DNA of 64,000 nucleotides from Yersinia frederiksenii ATCC 33641 (GTDB taxonomy: Bacteria > Pseudomonadota > Gammaproteobacteria > Enterobacterales > Enterobacteriaceae): NCBI RefSeq assembly GCF_000754805.1, contig NZ_KN150731.1, positions 1,258,492-1,322,491 on the forward strand, given 5' to 3'. The first letter of the stretch is position 1, and every line of letters begins with the position of its first letter. The position numbers and the translations under genes are program-made. The notes beneath the pieces are model-generated. The model saw only the letters and a program-made list of their open reading frames with translations. It was not told the origin of the DNA and did not search any database. Below are positions 37,547 to 47,845 of the stretch, piece by piece.

Positions 37547-38443
37547 ATGACCTCGTTACCCCCTTCATTGATTGTCAGTGCTTTTTTCCTTGGTTTAATG
37601 TTTTCGTCCTCAATTGCTGTTGCTGAGTCTGGGCTAAGTGCTGAAAGCCGAGAATATAAATTACTGCTGAAACCAGGTCGACTCAGCGATAAACAGCAAG
37701 CAATGGATTATTACGGGCAAGCGATACAACAGGCTGCCATTCAAAGTGGGCTAACAGTCAAACCCGCCAAACATCCTCTAAAACAAAAAACGTCACTCTA
37801 CACTTATCTGGATACAGTGGATCAACAACTCAATGCCAAGCACATTATTTTAAGAGTGGTTCAGCCGCTAAAAAATAATCAGCCAGAAGACAAGAACAAT
37901 GTCACTCTGAAATATCGGGTATCTGGGGATAAAATAGTAAAGGCCTCCGAGCTTAACGTTTCTCCGAGTTATCCTGTAGTGGTTAAGTTTGAGACGGATG
38001 TGGTCGGTTTTATTGATGCAAAAGTAGGGCACAATGAGCAACAAAATTCGTTGTCTGCGCAAATTAAAGGACTACCTGTGATACCGGCGCGTACTGTTCT
38101 AAGCCAATATGCAGAGTTGTTCCCAACTTTGGCGAAACTCGGGATAAAGCCAGATAGCCCACTCAATATTGTTGGTAGCACGATTCTTAATGAAGAGTTG
38201 TCACTTGGCTCGCTGCATTTTACCGATGGCACTAAAACTAAGTTAGCGATGGTCATTTGGTCTGATAATCAAAGTCACAAATTAATTGTTGGTGAGATTT
38301 CTTTTGCTATTAACTTGAAACCAGAAAGTCCTGCACGGGTAGAGCAGAGCCAGAAATTTTTTGATGCGCTACAGCAACAATTAAAAGATGATTTGCTGCC
38401 GGGAGCGACTAAAACCTCTGTGGTTTATCAGCGAGATAACTGA
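37547..38443 (+). CDS. Exported protein with CYTH-like features, function unknown
   Basis: 298-aa precursor with a clear signal peptide (cleavage after AVA, about residue 26). The mature part resembles a CYTH/triphosphate-tunnel domain: REYKLLLKPGRL, then TYLDTVDQQLNAKHIILRVV, then VTLKYRVSG, and a late acidic strand VGEISFAI. These match the usual EVK.. / YFDT / LRVR / TLK pattern, though the first Glu of ExExK is out of register. The second ATG (37547) is chosen because AAAGG lies at proper distance from it. CYTH proteins are normally cytoplasmic, so export is odd. Confidence 0.6.
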   Translation: MTSLPPSLIVSAFFLGLMFSSSIAVAESGLSAESREYKLLLKPGRLSDKQQAMDYYGQAIQQAAIQSGLTVKPAKHPLKQKTSLYTYLDTVDQQLNAKHIILRVVQPLKNNQPEDKNNVTLKYRVSGDKIVKASELNVSPSYPVVVKFETDVVGFIDAKVGHNEQQNSLSAQIKGLPVIPARTVLSQYAELFPTLAKLGIKPDSPLNIVGSTILNEELSLGSLHFTDGTKTKLAMVIWSDNQSHKLIVGEISFAINLKPESPARVEQSQKFFDALQQQLKDDLLPGATKTSVVYQRDN

Positions 38444-38492
38444 AGTATTGCGCGTTTTATTGCGCGTATTTCTGATCCATCCCACAAACAAA

Positions 38493-38518
38493 AAAACCAA
38501 CCCTAACAGGTTGGTTTT
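38493..38518 (-). terminator. Terminator of tRNA-Pro (also faces the exported-protein gene)
   Basis: AAAACCAACC / GGTTGGTTTT stem with a 6-nt loop; on the minus strand it is followed by a T-run (T7), 13 bp beyond the tRNA 3' end. Confidence 0.85.
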
Positions 38519-38530
38519 CTTAAGGTATTT

Positions 38531-38607
38531 TGGTCGGCATGAAAGGATTTGAACCTTCGACCCCCGACACCCCATGACGGTGCGCTACCAGGCTGCGCTA
38601 CATGCCG
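38531..38607 (-). tRNA. proL: tRNA-Pro(GGG)
   Basis: 77-nt tRNA with encoded CCA, on the minus strand. Acceptor stem CGGCATG / CATGCCG, anticodon GGG at 38573-38571, GTTCAAATC T-loop, nearly identical to E. coli proL, and in the same place next to yejM. Confidence 0.95.
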
Positions 38608-38704
38608 ATGCTCTGGCATTTATACTACATTTTACAGTGGGTAATGCAATACCGGATAAAAACAGTTGCCGGTTTTTTAAGCGCATCATGCTTGGTTTTT
38701 AGAG

Positions 38705-40498
38705 CTAGTTCGCAATAAAACGTTTTATATCCGTCAGCACTTGCAATAGTAATGGGAGCTGAGGCTTTTCATCTTTAATTTCATTGCCTTGCTGATCATA
38801 GGTTCGATATTCACCATTATTATCTAACACGATCGTTTGTGTTGGTGTCGTAATAACCAACATGCCGTTATCGCCGGTAGCCACCCAGTTATGATTACGT
38901 TGCGCTGCGAATAAATCTTCCCCTTGCGAGTAATCCTCTGATGCCGTTTTGACGTGTAATAACCGCTGCATCAGGGTTGTCATGATGTCTTCGTGGTTAG
39001 TTAGCTTATTAACGGTTTGTGCCGGTGTACCAGGCCAATGAACGATGAGTGGCACTTGTAGCTGTTGGCGATTGAAATTGCTGCCTGAGCCCCAATTATC
39101 ATTGCCGTAGTCATTAAATTCAACACCATGGGTAGCCGTAATAACAACCACAGTTTTATCGAGTTGCCCACGTTGCTTCAGAGTGTCCAGGATGGCGGCA
39201 ATCTGCTGATCCACATCTTGTGCTCCCGCCTTATAGTGGCGGATAAAATCGGTGGGTAAGGCAATTTTATTACCTTTGATGGGATCTTGTGCTTCAACTG
39301 CGCCATTGAGATTAATGTATGAGAACCACGGCGCACTGCTGGTCAGGGTTGATAACCATTGTTGCCATTGTGCGGTCGTTTCACGGTCCATCTGCTCGGT
39401 CGGCGCAGGTAAGGTGAAATCAGATAATAACGCTTGGCGGTAGAGTGGCGATGCAAAGCCATCAGATGAGAACAGACCAAACTGGTAGCCTTGTGCACTT
39501 AATGCGGTAATGAATGCAGACGGTTTCCGGGCAGAGAGAACACCGTCCAGATAAGTTGGAGATATACCATAAAACAGGCCAAACAAACCGGTATCTTGGC
39601 GGTTACCCGAGCTGTAATGCCGGTCAAACTGAATGTTTGAGCGACTAAACTCGGCTAATGCTGGCATATCTTTTTGCAGGCTATCGGCGCGGATACCATC
39701 AACCACAATCAATAGCAGATTATAGCCACTACCTTTATCACTAAAAGTTATCGGGCTGAGGGGATATTCAACCGTCAATGCATCTGGATTCCCTTGTTCC
39801 ACCAAGCGGCGCTGATATTCCTGTTGGTCAAGCAGGCCATGCTTTTCAAGGAATTTACGCGCGGTCATTGGGTATGACAGCGGCAAGTTGGCGCGTTGCA
39901 TACTGATCGGGCGATAGAAATTAGCATCGGCCCAGATATAGATCAGGTGTGAAGCAAAGAATGCGGAAATAAACACTGCAACCAATGGCTTAACAAAGCG
40001 TTGTCGATTGAGACTGCGCAGTTTTTGCCATGCCCAGGTGCCGAAAAGCATCTCGACCAGAAAAATGACTGGCACGGCAATAAACATCAGTTGCCAATCA
40101 CGCGCCAGCTCAGTTTGGTCTGGGTTAATCACTAACTCCCATACTACGGAGTTAAGATGCAAGTGGAAACGGGTGAAAACTTCAGTATCGACCAAGAGCA
40201 GGGTTAAACCCGCAGTGGCAAAAGCCGCGGAAAGGAAGCGCAGCAATCGTTGTGACATCACCACAAAGGTTAGTGGGAATATAACCAATAAATAGGCGGC
40301 AAAAACGATAAAACTAAAGTGCCCGAGCCAACTGACAAGGGCATAGATACGGCCAATTAGCGATGACGGCCAATCGGAAACAAACAAATAGCGACTACCC
40401 AGCACCAGGCTGAACAGGATATTAAACAAGGCGAACCAGTGCCCCCAGCTAATCATCTGGGAGACTTTTTCACGATAGCGCTGACGATTTGTCACCAT
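38705..40498 (-). CDS. yejM: Cardiolipin-binding LPS regulator YejM/PbgA
   Basis: Essential inner-membrane protein that restrains LapB-FtsH degradation of LpxC and so couples lipid A synthesis to demand. 597 aa (586 in E. coli): five N-terminal membrane segments (within about 1-190), a basic linker, and a periplasmic sulfatase/alkaline-phosphatase-like domain lacking a functional metal site. Many stretches equal E. coli (the VTxRQRYREKVSQM start, LSYPMTARKFLEKHGLLD, QVPLIVHWPGTPAQ). It is downstream of yejL by 27 bp. Confidence 0.95.
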   Translation of the reverse strand: MVTNRQRYREKVSQMISWGHWFALFNILFSLVLGSRYLFVSDWPSSLIGRIYALVSWLGHFSFIVFAAYLLVIFPLTFVVMSQRLLRFLSAAFATAGLTLLLVDTEVFTRFHLHLNSVVWELVINPDQTELARDWQLMFIAVPVIFLVEMLFGTWAWQKLRSLNRQRFVKPLVAVFISAFFASHLIYIWADANFYRPISMQRANLPLSYPMTARKFLEKHGLLDQQEYQRRLVEQGNPDALTVEYPLSPITFSDKGSGYNLLLIVVDGIRADSLQKDMPALAEFSRSNIQFDRHYSSGNRQDTGLFGLFYGISPTYLDGVLSARKPSAFITALSAQGYQFGLFSSDGFASPLYRQALLSDFTLPAPTEQMDRETTAQWQQWLSTLTSSAPWFSYINLNGAVEAQDPIKGNKIALPTDFIRHYKAGAQDVDQQIAAILDTLKQRGQLDKTVVVITATHGVEFNDYGNDNWGSGSNFNRQQLQVPLIVHWPGTPAQTVNKLTNHEDIMTTLMQRLLHVKTASEDYSQGEDLFAAQRNHNWVATGDNGMLVITTPTQTIVLDNNGEYRTYDQQGNEIKDEKPQLPLLLQVLTDIKRFIAN

Positions 40499-40525
40499 AT
40501 TGAGATTGCAGTCTTGGCCGATAAA

Positions 40526-40753
40526 TTAATGAGCTTTATCTTCACGTACTGAAGCTTGAAGGGCTTCAGCGAAAGAACGAGCCAATACTTTGCGTTGCGC
40601 AGGGGCGACGCTGGTATTGATCAGATTTGTTACCATATTTCCCAAAACCATCAAAGAAAGATCGGTTGGGGTACGATGTTTTTCCAGTACGCTGACCAGT
40701 TCAGACAGCAATTTTTCAACGTGTTCGTCGCTATAACGGGATGACTGTGGCAT
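40526..40753 (-). CDS. yejL: YejL family protein (UPF0352)
   Basis: 75-aa small soluble protein of unknown function, same length as E. coli YejL and with the conserved [19 protein letters not shown] core. The start [10 protein letters not shown] at 40753 is chosen from family length over an upstream in-frame ATG. It is in an operon with yejM and divergent from yejK. Confidence 0.94.
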   Translation of the reverse strand: MPQSSRYSDEHVEKLLSELVSVLEKHRTPTDLSLMVLGNMVTNLINTSVAPAQRKVLARSFAEALQASVREDKAH

Positions 40754-40930
40754 AAAAATTGTGCTCAACACCTGACAAAGTCCCATATCTTACCGTATAG
40801 AGTCGCGCTTTTCCGCTATTTTATAGCATTAAGAATCATTAGCCATTAATTGAGGGCGGCGATAGCTTTTGGGTTGCAGCTCTCAGGTATCAGTGATTGA
40901 ATACGCCCCTAGCCAAAAGGAGTATTTATC

Positions 40931-41932
40931 ATGAGTCTGGATATTGACCAGATAGCCTTACATCAGCTTATCAAACGTGATGAACAAACGCTTGATGTGG
41001 TGTTGCGCGATTCGCTGTTACCTGCCAATGCTGTAGTTGAAGAAATGATGGCCGAGCTGCATCGGGTCTACAGTGCCAAAAGCAAAGCTTACGGCTTGTT
41101 TAATGAGCAAAGTGAGCTGGCTGAAGCACTGAAACGAAGCCGTAAGGGTGATGAAGACTTCCTCAGCTTTAGTCGTGCGGCAACCGGGCGTTTACGTGAT
41201 GAGTTAGCCAAGTATCCCTTTGCTGAAGGCGGGGTGGTGCTATTTTGCCAATACCGTTATCTGGCGGTGGAGTATTTGCTGATTTCGGTACTGAGTAGCT
41301 GTAATAGTATGCGAGTAAACGAGCAGTTGGATCTGAGTACCACCCATTATCTTGATATAAATCGCGCTGATATTGTGGCTCGTATTGATTTAACTGAATG
41401 GGAGAATAACCCGGAATCAACCCGTTATCTGACATTCCTGAAAGGGCGAGTCGGGCGTAAAGTGTCTGACTTCTTTATGGATTTCCTGTCCGCAGCAGAA
41501 GGGTTGGATACCAAAGCGCAGAATCGTGGATTATTACAGGCGGTCGATGACTATTGTGCTGATGCTGAGCTGGGTAAAAATGAACGTCAAGCCTATCGTC
41601 AGCAAGTTTATAGTTATTGTAATGAGCAGTTGCAGGCCGGTGAGGAGATTGCTTTACAAGAGCTTGCACAAGAGTTACCGAAGTTGGGTGAAAAAGATTT
41701 CCAACAGTTCTCTGCTGAGCAGGGTTATGCATTGGAAGAGAGCTTCCCGGCAGATCGCGGTACTCTACGTCAGTTGACCAAATTCGCGGGTAGCGGCGGC
41801 GGGTTGAGCATCAATTTTGACGCGCTATTACTGGGTGAGCGTATTTTCTGGGATGCCGCAACAGATACGTTGACCATTAAAGGCACTCCGCCGAATTTGC
41901 GCGATCAGTTGCAGCGCAATGCAGGGAAGTAG
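40931..41932 (+). CDS. yejK: Nucleoid-associated protein NdpA/YejK
   Basis: 333-aa nucleoid-associated protein (335 in E. coli), spermidine-nucleoid fraction component. Matches include the [19 protein letters not shown] start and the [22 protein letters not shown] C-terminal end. It has an AAAGGAG ribosome site and is divergent from yejLM across 177 bp. Confidence 0.94.
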   Translation: MSLDIDQIALHQLIKRDEQTLDVVLRDSLLPANAVVEEMMAELHRVYSAKSKAYGLFNEQSELAEALKRSRKGDEDFLSFSRAATGRLRDELAKYPFAEGGVVLFCQYRYLAVEYLLISVLSSCNSMRVNEQLDLSTTHYLDINRADIVARIDLTEWENNPESTRYLTFLKGRVGRKVSDFFMDFLSAAEGLDTKAQNRGLLQAVDDYCADAELGKNERQAYRQQVYSYCNEQLQAGEEIALQELAQELPKLGEKDFQQFSAEQGYALEESFPADRGTLRQLTKFAGSGGGLSINFDALLLGERIFWDAATDTLTIKGTPPNLRDQLQRNAGK

Positions 41933-41971
41933 AATGGGGCGAGTGATGAGTAAATCACTTGATTAGCCAAT

Positions 41972-42002
41972 AAAAAACGCCGCATAAGCGGCGTTTTTTA
42001 TT
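41972..42002. terminator. Bidirectional terminator between yejK and rplY
   Basis: AAAAAACGCCGC / GCGGCGTTTTTT stem with ATAA loop; strong in both directions. Confidence 0.92.
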
Positions 42003-42032
42003 TCGGCGTCCCGAATATCGAAAGCGACGCGA

Positions 42033-42317
42033 TTAAACGCGAACGAAGTCGATATGAGTCAGTTTTGGCTTGAAAGCGTGACGCTGAACAGCCTGTACTT
42101 TAACTTTGGTTTCTTTACCGTCAACAACCAGAGTCAGTACTGAATCATAAAAGCCCGGTTTCAATTCAAGGTTCTTGGTGGTGTCATGATCAAGAGCAAT
42201 AGAAATTGCTGCTTCAGAACCACCGTAAATGATTGCCGGAAATTTATTTGCTGCACGCAGGCGGCGGCTCGCACCCTTACCCTGGTCGTTACGTACTTCT
42301 ACATTGATAGTGGTCAT
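42033..42317 (-). CDS. rplY: 50S ribosomal protein L25
   Basis: 94-aa ribosomal protein that binds 5S rRNA; short (non-Ctc) enterobacterial form, equal in length to E. coli L25. Recognised by [20 protein letters not shown] and [19 protein letters not shown] 226-bp leader separates it from radD upstream and should contain its own promoter. Confidence 0.97.
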   Translation of the reverse strand: MTTINVEVRNDQGKGASRRLRAANKFPAIIYGGSEAAISIALDHDTTKNLELKPGFYDSVLTLVVDGKETKVKVQAVQRHAFKPKLTHIDFVRV

Positions 42318-42543
42318 TTTGTTTTCTCTTAAAGAAAATTTACCCTGCTACAGGCGACCCAGCAACAGGTTCGATACTCGGCTTTGATTGGGTAAACCCA
42401 GAGCAAAGCGGGCGATATTCTAGCGAAGTATCAACCAGACAGCAAACAATACCGCATATAACCTACTTACTTGACGCCGCGGCAGTGTTGGCAGCGCGTG
42501 CTCGCCCGAATCACTTACTGGCCTGAAGTTGTCGTGGTATCCA

Positions 42544-44301
42544 TTAAGCCAGTGAGTCTGCTTTTCTAAAACGCCCCTGATAGTCAAAGATCTTTTCTCG
42601 GATTTGCCACCATTGCCCACGAGGACGAGCGACAACAAAATCCGGGTAACGCAATAATGCCTGTTGCGCGATAATATCTGCGGCATTTTGCCATTTGAGG
42701 GGAATACCTGGCGCCCGCTGGTGGGGGCGCAGGAAAATTTGTTCAAATGCCATCCGCTGGGCTGGCGTGGTTAAACGAAAACGTTCAGTGGTATTGGTAC
42801 CCTCTTCATCGTAATAAGTGATTTTTAACCATTCACCTTTCGCATCATTCCCAGCTTCCAAACTCATTCCGCCGCAACGCAGTACCAGAGCATCTTTCAA
42901 TTTCAGTGCAGCTTTTAGCATATCATCGGGGTCGACCAGCACTTCCTGACACTGATGACAGCGACGCGCAGCAATATCATTCTCAGCGCCACAATGTGGG
43001 CAGGATTTAAAGCGAAAGCGGTAGTCACATTGTGCTCGAGCCCCCGCATCATCTTCAAACCAGCCCTGACAGCGACGACCATAGTGTTCGATAATCTCGC
43101 CAGCTTCAGTACATTTTCCCCAGAAAATATTGGCAAAGCCGCAGTCAGGGCAGAAGACTTGCACTGGTTGGCTATCACTGTGAGGTTTGCTGGTACCCAC
43201 TTCTGGCGTGAATAGGTCGTGGGGATTGCCAGCATAATCCAGAATCAGACAATCTTTTTTACCCGGTGAGAGTCGCAAGCCACGGCCGACAATTTGTTGA
43301 TATAAGCTGACCGATTCAGTCGGGCGCAGAATCGCAATCAAATCAACATGTGGGGCATCAAAGCCGGTCGTCAGCACGGCAACATTGACCAAGTAACGTA
43401 GTTGCTGCTGCTTAAAAGCGCTAATAAGGGCATCGCGCTCTGCTGGTGGCGTTCCGGCACTGACCAGTGCGGCCTCACCTTTGGGCAGAAGCCCGTAAAC
43501 CTCTTTCGCATGTTCAACTGTGGCGGCGAAAATCATCACCCCACGACGATGAGCGGCATACTCAATTATCTGGCTAACAATATGTGGAGTAATTCTTTGC
43601 TGTTGTTTAAGCTCGCGGTCTAGATCGGCCTCACGGAACATGCCGTCACTGTTGCTGGTCAAGCGGCTGAAATCATATTGTACCACGGGCATATCCAGCC
43701 GCTCTGGTGGCACCAGAAAGCCGTGCTTAATCATGTAGCGCAGGGGTAATTCATAAATACAGTCGCGGAACAGCGATTGTCCATCACCACGGGTGATACC
43801 GTGATAGTGGAATTGATAAATCCAGCCCTTACCTAGACGATAAGGTGTGGCTGTTAGTCCCAGCAGCCGTAAGCGTGGATTAGTGCTACGTAAATGCTGA
43901 ATAATTTGCTGATATTGGCTGTCATCATCGTCACTAATACGATGACACTCATCAATAATCAGTAACGAAAAAGCACTATCAAACAAAGCAAGATTGCGTG
44001 CCACAGATTGCACACTACCGAAGACCACTTTCCCTTCACTTTGACGTTGTTGCAGGCCAGCGGCGAAGATATCTGCCTCTAAACCATAGGCACAGTATTT
44101 GGCGTGATTCTGTGCCACCAGTTCTTTAACATGAGCCAGCACCAAAACGCGTCCACGTGCCAGTTTTGCCAGTTCGGCAATGACCAGACTTTTCCCAGCA
44201 CCAGTGGGTAAGACAATCAATGCGGGTTCGGCATGGCGACGAAAATGGGCAAGAGTCGCATCCACGGCTTCTTGCTGATAGGGGCGTAATGTGAATGCCA
44301 T
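42544..44301 (-). CDS. radD: DEAD/DEAH-family ATPase RadD (YejH)
   Basis: 585-aa superfamily 2 helicase-like ATPase that aids RecA-dependent strand exchange and double-strand break repair (586 aa in E. coli). Walker A PTGAGKS with Lys37, DECH at 117-120, TATP, helicase C motif with [10 protein letters not shown], then Cys-rich zinc-binding clusters ([32 protein letters not shown]) and a C-terminal domain. It converges away from rsuA, sharing a 375-bp upstream region. Confidence 0.95.
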   Translation of the reverse strand: MAFTLRPYQQEAVDATLAHFRRHAEPALIVLPTGAGKSLVIAELAKLARGRVLVLAHVKELVAQNHAKYCAYGLEADIFAAGLQQRQSEGKVVFGSVQSVARNLALFDSAFSLLIIDECHRISDDDDSQYQQIIQHLRSTNPRLRLLGLTATPYRLGKGWIYQFHYHGITRGDGQSLFRDCIYELPLRYMIKHGFLVPPERLDMPVVQYDFSRLTSNSDGMFREADLDRELKQQQRITPHIVSQIIEYAAHRRGVMIFAATVEHAKEVYGLLPKGEAALVSAGTPPAERDALISAFKQQQLRYLVNVAVLTTGFDAPHVDLIAILRPTESVSLYQQIVGRGLRLSPGKKDCLILDYAGNPHDLFTPEVGTSKPHSDSQPVQVFCPDCGFANIFWGKCTEAGEIIEHYGRRCQGWFEDDAGARAQCDYRFRFKSCPHCGAENDIAARRCHQCQEVLVDPDDMLKAALKLKDALVLRCGGMSLEAGNDAKGEWLKITYYDEEGTNTTERFRLTTPAQRMAFEQIFLRPHQRAPGIPLKWQNAADIIAQQALLRYPDFVVARPRGQWWQIREKIFDYQGRFRKADSLA

Positions 44302-44676
44302 TACACTGCGTGACCATTGGCTGGATACATGATTTGCAACACTCTTTTACTGGGTATAAACAACATTTATCTCTACGAATAGTGAAAAAATTTCTACTCT
44401 ATTATGCCCATGGGTGGGGATTGGGGCGATAACTGAATTTTACCACGATACGCTTTCTAAATAAGGGCTTTACTGCAACTGTTCCTAGGATGATAGGACA
44501 ACCGCCGCTATACTGGTGGATTAGGTTGGTTAGGCAACAAATTATTTTCCCCTATACCACGTTACTGTTTCATTCATTCCACACCGTATCATCTCCCGTA
44601 TCTTTTAAGATGCAGGCGTGATTGCGGGTATCGTGCCCATCACTGGCACGACAATACAACAGGCAAAGTAGATTCA
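44302..44676. other. Divergent promoter region radD / rsuA
   Basis: 375 bp with no coding frame. Only a 7-bp inverted repeat TCGTGCC / GGCACGA (44631-44651), 25 bp before the rsuA ATG, stands out; no T-run follows. Confidence 0.5.
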
Positions 44677-45384
44677 ATGCGATTGGACAAGTTTTTATCT
44701 CAGCAATTAGGTGTTAGCCGGGCGTTAGTCGCGCGCGAGCTACGGGCAAAACGCGTGACCATCGATGGTGAAGTGGTCAAAAGTGGTGCCATTAAGCTGA
44801 CGCCAGAGCAAGACGTGAGATTTGATGGCAACCCATTACAACAAACGGTTGGCCCACGTTACTTCATGCTGAACAAACCGCAGGGCTATGTGTGTTCTAC
44901 CGAAGATCCCGATCATCCGACGGTGCTATATTTCCTCGATGAACCTGTAGCATACAAACTTCATGCCGCGGGCCGGTTAGATATTGATACCACCGGGTTA
45001 GTCCTGATGACTGATGATGGTCAGTGGTCACACCGCATCACTTCTCCGCGCCACCATTGTGAAAAAACCTATCTGGTGACCTTGGAGCATCCGCTGGCGG
45101 AGGATACGGCGCAGCAATTTGCTGATGGTGTACAGTTACATAATGAACAGTCCCTGACCAAACCGGCACAGCTTGAGGTTATTGAGCCGCAGGTTGTGCG
45201 TCTGACCATTAGCGAAGGGCGTTATCATCAAGTTAAACGGATGTTTGCCGCCGTCGGGAATCGGGTGTTAGAACTGCATCGCGAACGCATTGGCGAAATC
45301 AAGTTAGATGATGATTTGGCTCCAGGCGAATATCGTCCACTGACGGCAGAAGAGATAGCGAGTGTCGGCGCTCCCCATCTGTAA
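44677..45384 (+). CDS. rsuA: 16S rRNA pseudouridine(516) synthase RsuA
   Basis: 235-aa enzyme (231 in E. coli) with an N-terminal S4 RNA-binding domain ([20 protein letters not shown]) and a catalytic domain carrying [10 protein letters not shown], with nucleophile Asp102. It makes pseudouridine 516 on nascent small subunits. Position between radD and bcr is the E. coli order. Confidence 0.95.
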   Translation: MRLDKFLSQQLGVSRALVARELRAKRVTIDGEVVKSGAIKLTPEQDVRFDGNPLQQTVGPRYFMLNKPQGYVCSTEDPDHPTVLYFLDEPVAYKLHAAGRLDIDTTGLVLMTDDGQWSHRITSPRHHCEKTYLVTLEHPLAEDTAQQFADGVQLHNEQSLTKPAQLEVIEPQVVRLTISEGRYHQVKRMFAAVGNRVLELHRERIGEIKLDDDLAPGEYRPLTAEEIASVGAPHL

Positions 45385-45473
45385 ATGATTTTCTATTGCA
45401 GCGTGGCGAGCTGTTTCCACGCTGTTTTGCCGTTGATATAACCTGCAGTCGGTTATGGAAGGAGTTGTTGAAC

Positions 45474-46694
45474 GTGCATGCCAGTAATCAAAATGACGGG
45501 AAGACCCGGACATCCCACTTTGGCTTAATCTTTATCCTGGGCCTGCTGTCGATGTTGATGCCCCTGGCGATTGATATGTATCTGCCTGCCATGCCCACCA
45601 TTGCGCAAGAGTTTGGCGTAGAGAGTGGCGCGGTGCAGATGACTTTGAGTGCGTATGTGTTGGGGTTTGCCATCGGGCAGATGTTCTATGGGCCGATGGC
45701 TGATAGTATCGGGCGCAAGCCGGTCATCTTCTGGGGGGCGCTAATCTTCGCACTGGCGGGTATGGCCTGTGCTATGGCGCAGTCGATTGAGCAATTGATT
45801 AACATGCGTTTTTTGCATGGTTTGTCCGCCGCCGCCGCCAGCGTAGTGATTAATGCATTGATGCGAGATATGTTCACCAAAGATGACTTCTCCCGCATGA
45901 TGTCTTTTGTTGTCTTGGTGATGACTATTGCGCCACTATTGGCCCCAATTATTGGTGGTGCACTACTGGTGTGGTTTAGCTGGCATGCTATTTTCTGGAC
46001 TATGGCGGGTGCCGCTTTGGTCGCGGCGATACTGGTTTCACTGTTTATCAAAGAAACCTTACCGCAAGAGAAGCGACAGCGGTTTCATTTGCGCACCACT
46101 ATCGGCAATTTCGCGACCTTATTCCGTCATAAGCGGGTACTGAGCTATATGCTGGCCAGCGGCTTCTCTTTTGCCGGAATGTTTTCATTCTTAAGTGCCG
46201 GTCCCTTTGTTTATATTGAGTTAAACGGCGTTTCTCCGCAGAACTTTGGCTATTATTTTGCGTTGAATATTGTCTTTTTATTCTTGATGACATTGATAAA
46301 TAGTCGCAATGTTCGCCGCTTCGGCGCACTGAAAATGTTCCGCTTTGGCATGTTAGTCCAACTGGTGATGGGTGTCTGGTTGCTGGTGGTATGTGCAACC
46401 GGGCTGGGGTTCTGGGCGCTGGTATTGGGCGTGGCGGCTTATGTCGGCTGTATCGCGATGATCACCTCAAATGCCATGGCCGTTATCTTGGATGATTTCC
46501 CACATATGGCGGGTACGGCTTCTTCTTTGGCCGGAACGTTGCGCTTTGGTATCGGCGCAATAGTGGGAACGCTATTGTCGATGGCACCATCACGTAGTGC
46601 CTGGCCAATGGTGAGCTCAATGGCCTTTTGCATAATTGTCGCCATGCTGCTGTATCTTTATGCCAGCCGTCCACGCAAGTGTGCGGTAAAATAA
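45474..46694 (+). CDS. bcr: Bcr/CflA-family multidrug efflux MFS transporter
   Basis: 12-TM drug:H+ antiporter, 406 aa from the chosen start. Motif [13 protein letters not shown] and the [20 protein letters not shown] first helix are typical of Bcr. The GTG at 45474 is preferred because AAGGAG (45459-45464) lies 9 bp before it; the longer frame begins at a TTG without such a site. In E. coli Bcr confers bicyclomycin and sulfonamide tolerance when overexpressed. Confidence 0.92.
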   Translation: MHASNQNDGKTRTSHFGLIFILGLLSMLMPLAIDMYLPAMPTIAQEFGVESGAVQMTLSAYVLGFAIGQMFYGPMADSIGRKPVIFWGALIFALAGMACAMAQSIEQLINMRFLHGLSAAAASVVINALMRDMFTKDDFSRMMSFVVLVMTIAPLLAPIIGGALLVWFSWHAIFWTMAGAALVAAILVSLFIKETLPQEKRQRFHLRTTIGNFATLFRHKRVLSYMLASGFSFAGMFSFLSAGPFVYIELNGVSPQNFGYYFALNIVFLFLMTLINSRNVRRFGALKMFRFGMLVQLVMGVWLLVVCATGLGFWALVLGVAAYVGCIAMITSNAMAVILDDFPHMAGTASSLAGTLRFGIGAIVGTLLSMAPSRSAWPMVSSMAFCIIVAMLLYLYASRPRKCAVK

Positions 46695-47399
46695 GGAATA
46701 AAGAGATATAAAGAGGAGGGGCTCCCGAGAGCTCCTTTCATACCTCTTATTTATTGATTAACATTTTGCTCATATTTCCTTTCTGCTTTTCCCGTCACTT
46801 CATTAAATATCACTCTAATAGTCACTAAAAAGCACACAATTATTGCGCCTCATCAATATAATAAGCATGCATATCATTATTTATTGCATAGTTATGTTTG
46901 ACGCCATATTGTTAACTTTTTGAGCGATGAAATAAAAAAGTTGAAGCTGTCATAACATGATTTTTATCTGTTATGCGTACTCATAAAAGAGTGATTGATA
47001 TCATTGAATATATATATTTATCAATTAATTAAATGGATTTTGTTTGCGTATGTTAACCTTGCTTTGTTCTTGAAATGTAAAATGTTGATTGGTATTAAGT
47101 AACATCTTTGCAAGAAAAATGGTTGAGATAGCCGCCATAAAGGTATAAATATAACAAAAAATGGGATCTAAATCCCAAACCAGCAGTCCCGTGCTTGGCA
47201 TTGGTGGCTGAATCAAGGTTAGAGACAGCACAAAAAATAGCATTGTGAATTTTTAGTTTCTAAATTGTTATCAATGTTGTGTTTTGATAGAGGTTGAATC
47301 AGGCACAATGGCAACTTAGCAGCTATAACTTTAGTAAGTGTGAGTCATTGTGGTGCTTTTATGATTTCTTGAATTTTTATTTTTGACTAGGAAAAACAC
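46695..47399. other. 705-bp AT-rich intergenic region
   Basis: Between bcr and yejG. A hairpin GGGGCTC / GAGCTCC near 46716-46734 may end bcr. The rest is AT-rich; one 72-codon minus-strand frame (listed separately) is the only candidate gene. E. coli has a much shorter gap here. Confidence 0.5.
47025..47243 (-). CDS. Hypothetical small membrane protein (uncertain)
   Basis: 72-codon frame with two hydrophobic stretches (about 1-14 and 28-46, FCYIYTFMAAISTIFLAKM) and a polar C-terminus, in an otherwise empty AT-rich gap. No convincing ribosome site was seen before the ATG and I recognise no relative, so it may be chance. Confidence 0.25.
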   Translation of the reverse strand: MLFFVLSLTLIQPPMPSTGLLVWDLDPIFCYIYTFMAAISTIFLAKMLLNTNQHFTFQEQSKVNIRKQNPFN

Positions 47400-47747
47400 G
47401 TGAATAATATCCAACTTTCGGTAGTACATCGTCTGCCGCAAAGTTACCGTTGGTTATCTGGATTTATTGGTGTGAAAGTTGAACCGATACCGCTGACGGC
47501 GATAGACGAGACCAATAATGACCTCATGGGGCTGAAATTACTTAGCCACGATGGTAAACACGCGCAAATTATCATGCAGCGGTTACATCTCTCGTTACAA
47601 GAGATACAGGTAGATTCTGCGATTGTTGAGTGGGAAGGCGAGCCTTGCTTATTTGTTCACAATCAAGATGAAAGTGCCACCATATGCCGCCTGAAAGATG
47701 TTGGTGTGGCTATTGCTGAAACCATGACGGCACTTTATCCCTTCTGA
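47400..47747 (+). CDS. yejG: YejG family protein
   Basis: 115-aa protein of unknown function (114 in E. coli), recognised by LSVVHRLPQSYRW, GEPCLFVHNQDE and CRLKDVGVAIAE. It starts with GTG; no upstream ATG in frame fits. It is convergent with yejF. Confidence 0.9.
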   Translation: MNNIQLSVVHRLPQSYRWLSGFIGVKVEPIPLTAIDETNNDLMGLKLLSHDGKHAQIIMQRLHLSLQEIQVDSAIVEWEGEPCLFVHNQDESATICRLKDVGVAIAETMTALYPF

Positions 47748-47845
47748 TACGCTATCGAGCACTCGTTAGCGGTCTTTCGTCAGCGCAGTTTGTCACGCAA
47801 ATATGCTGGCGCTTTTTTATGTCTTACTACCTGATTTACAAAGGA

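Noticed and set aside
45304..45513. 69-codon minus-strand frame at the rsuA-bcr junction
   Set aside because: Antisense shadow of two well-recognised genes.
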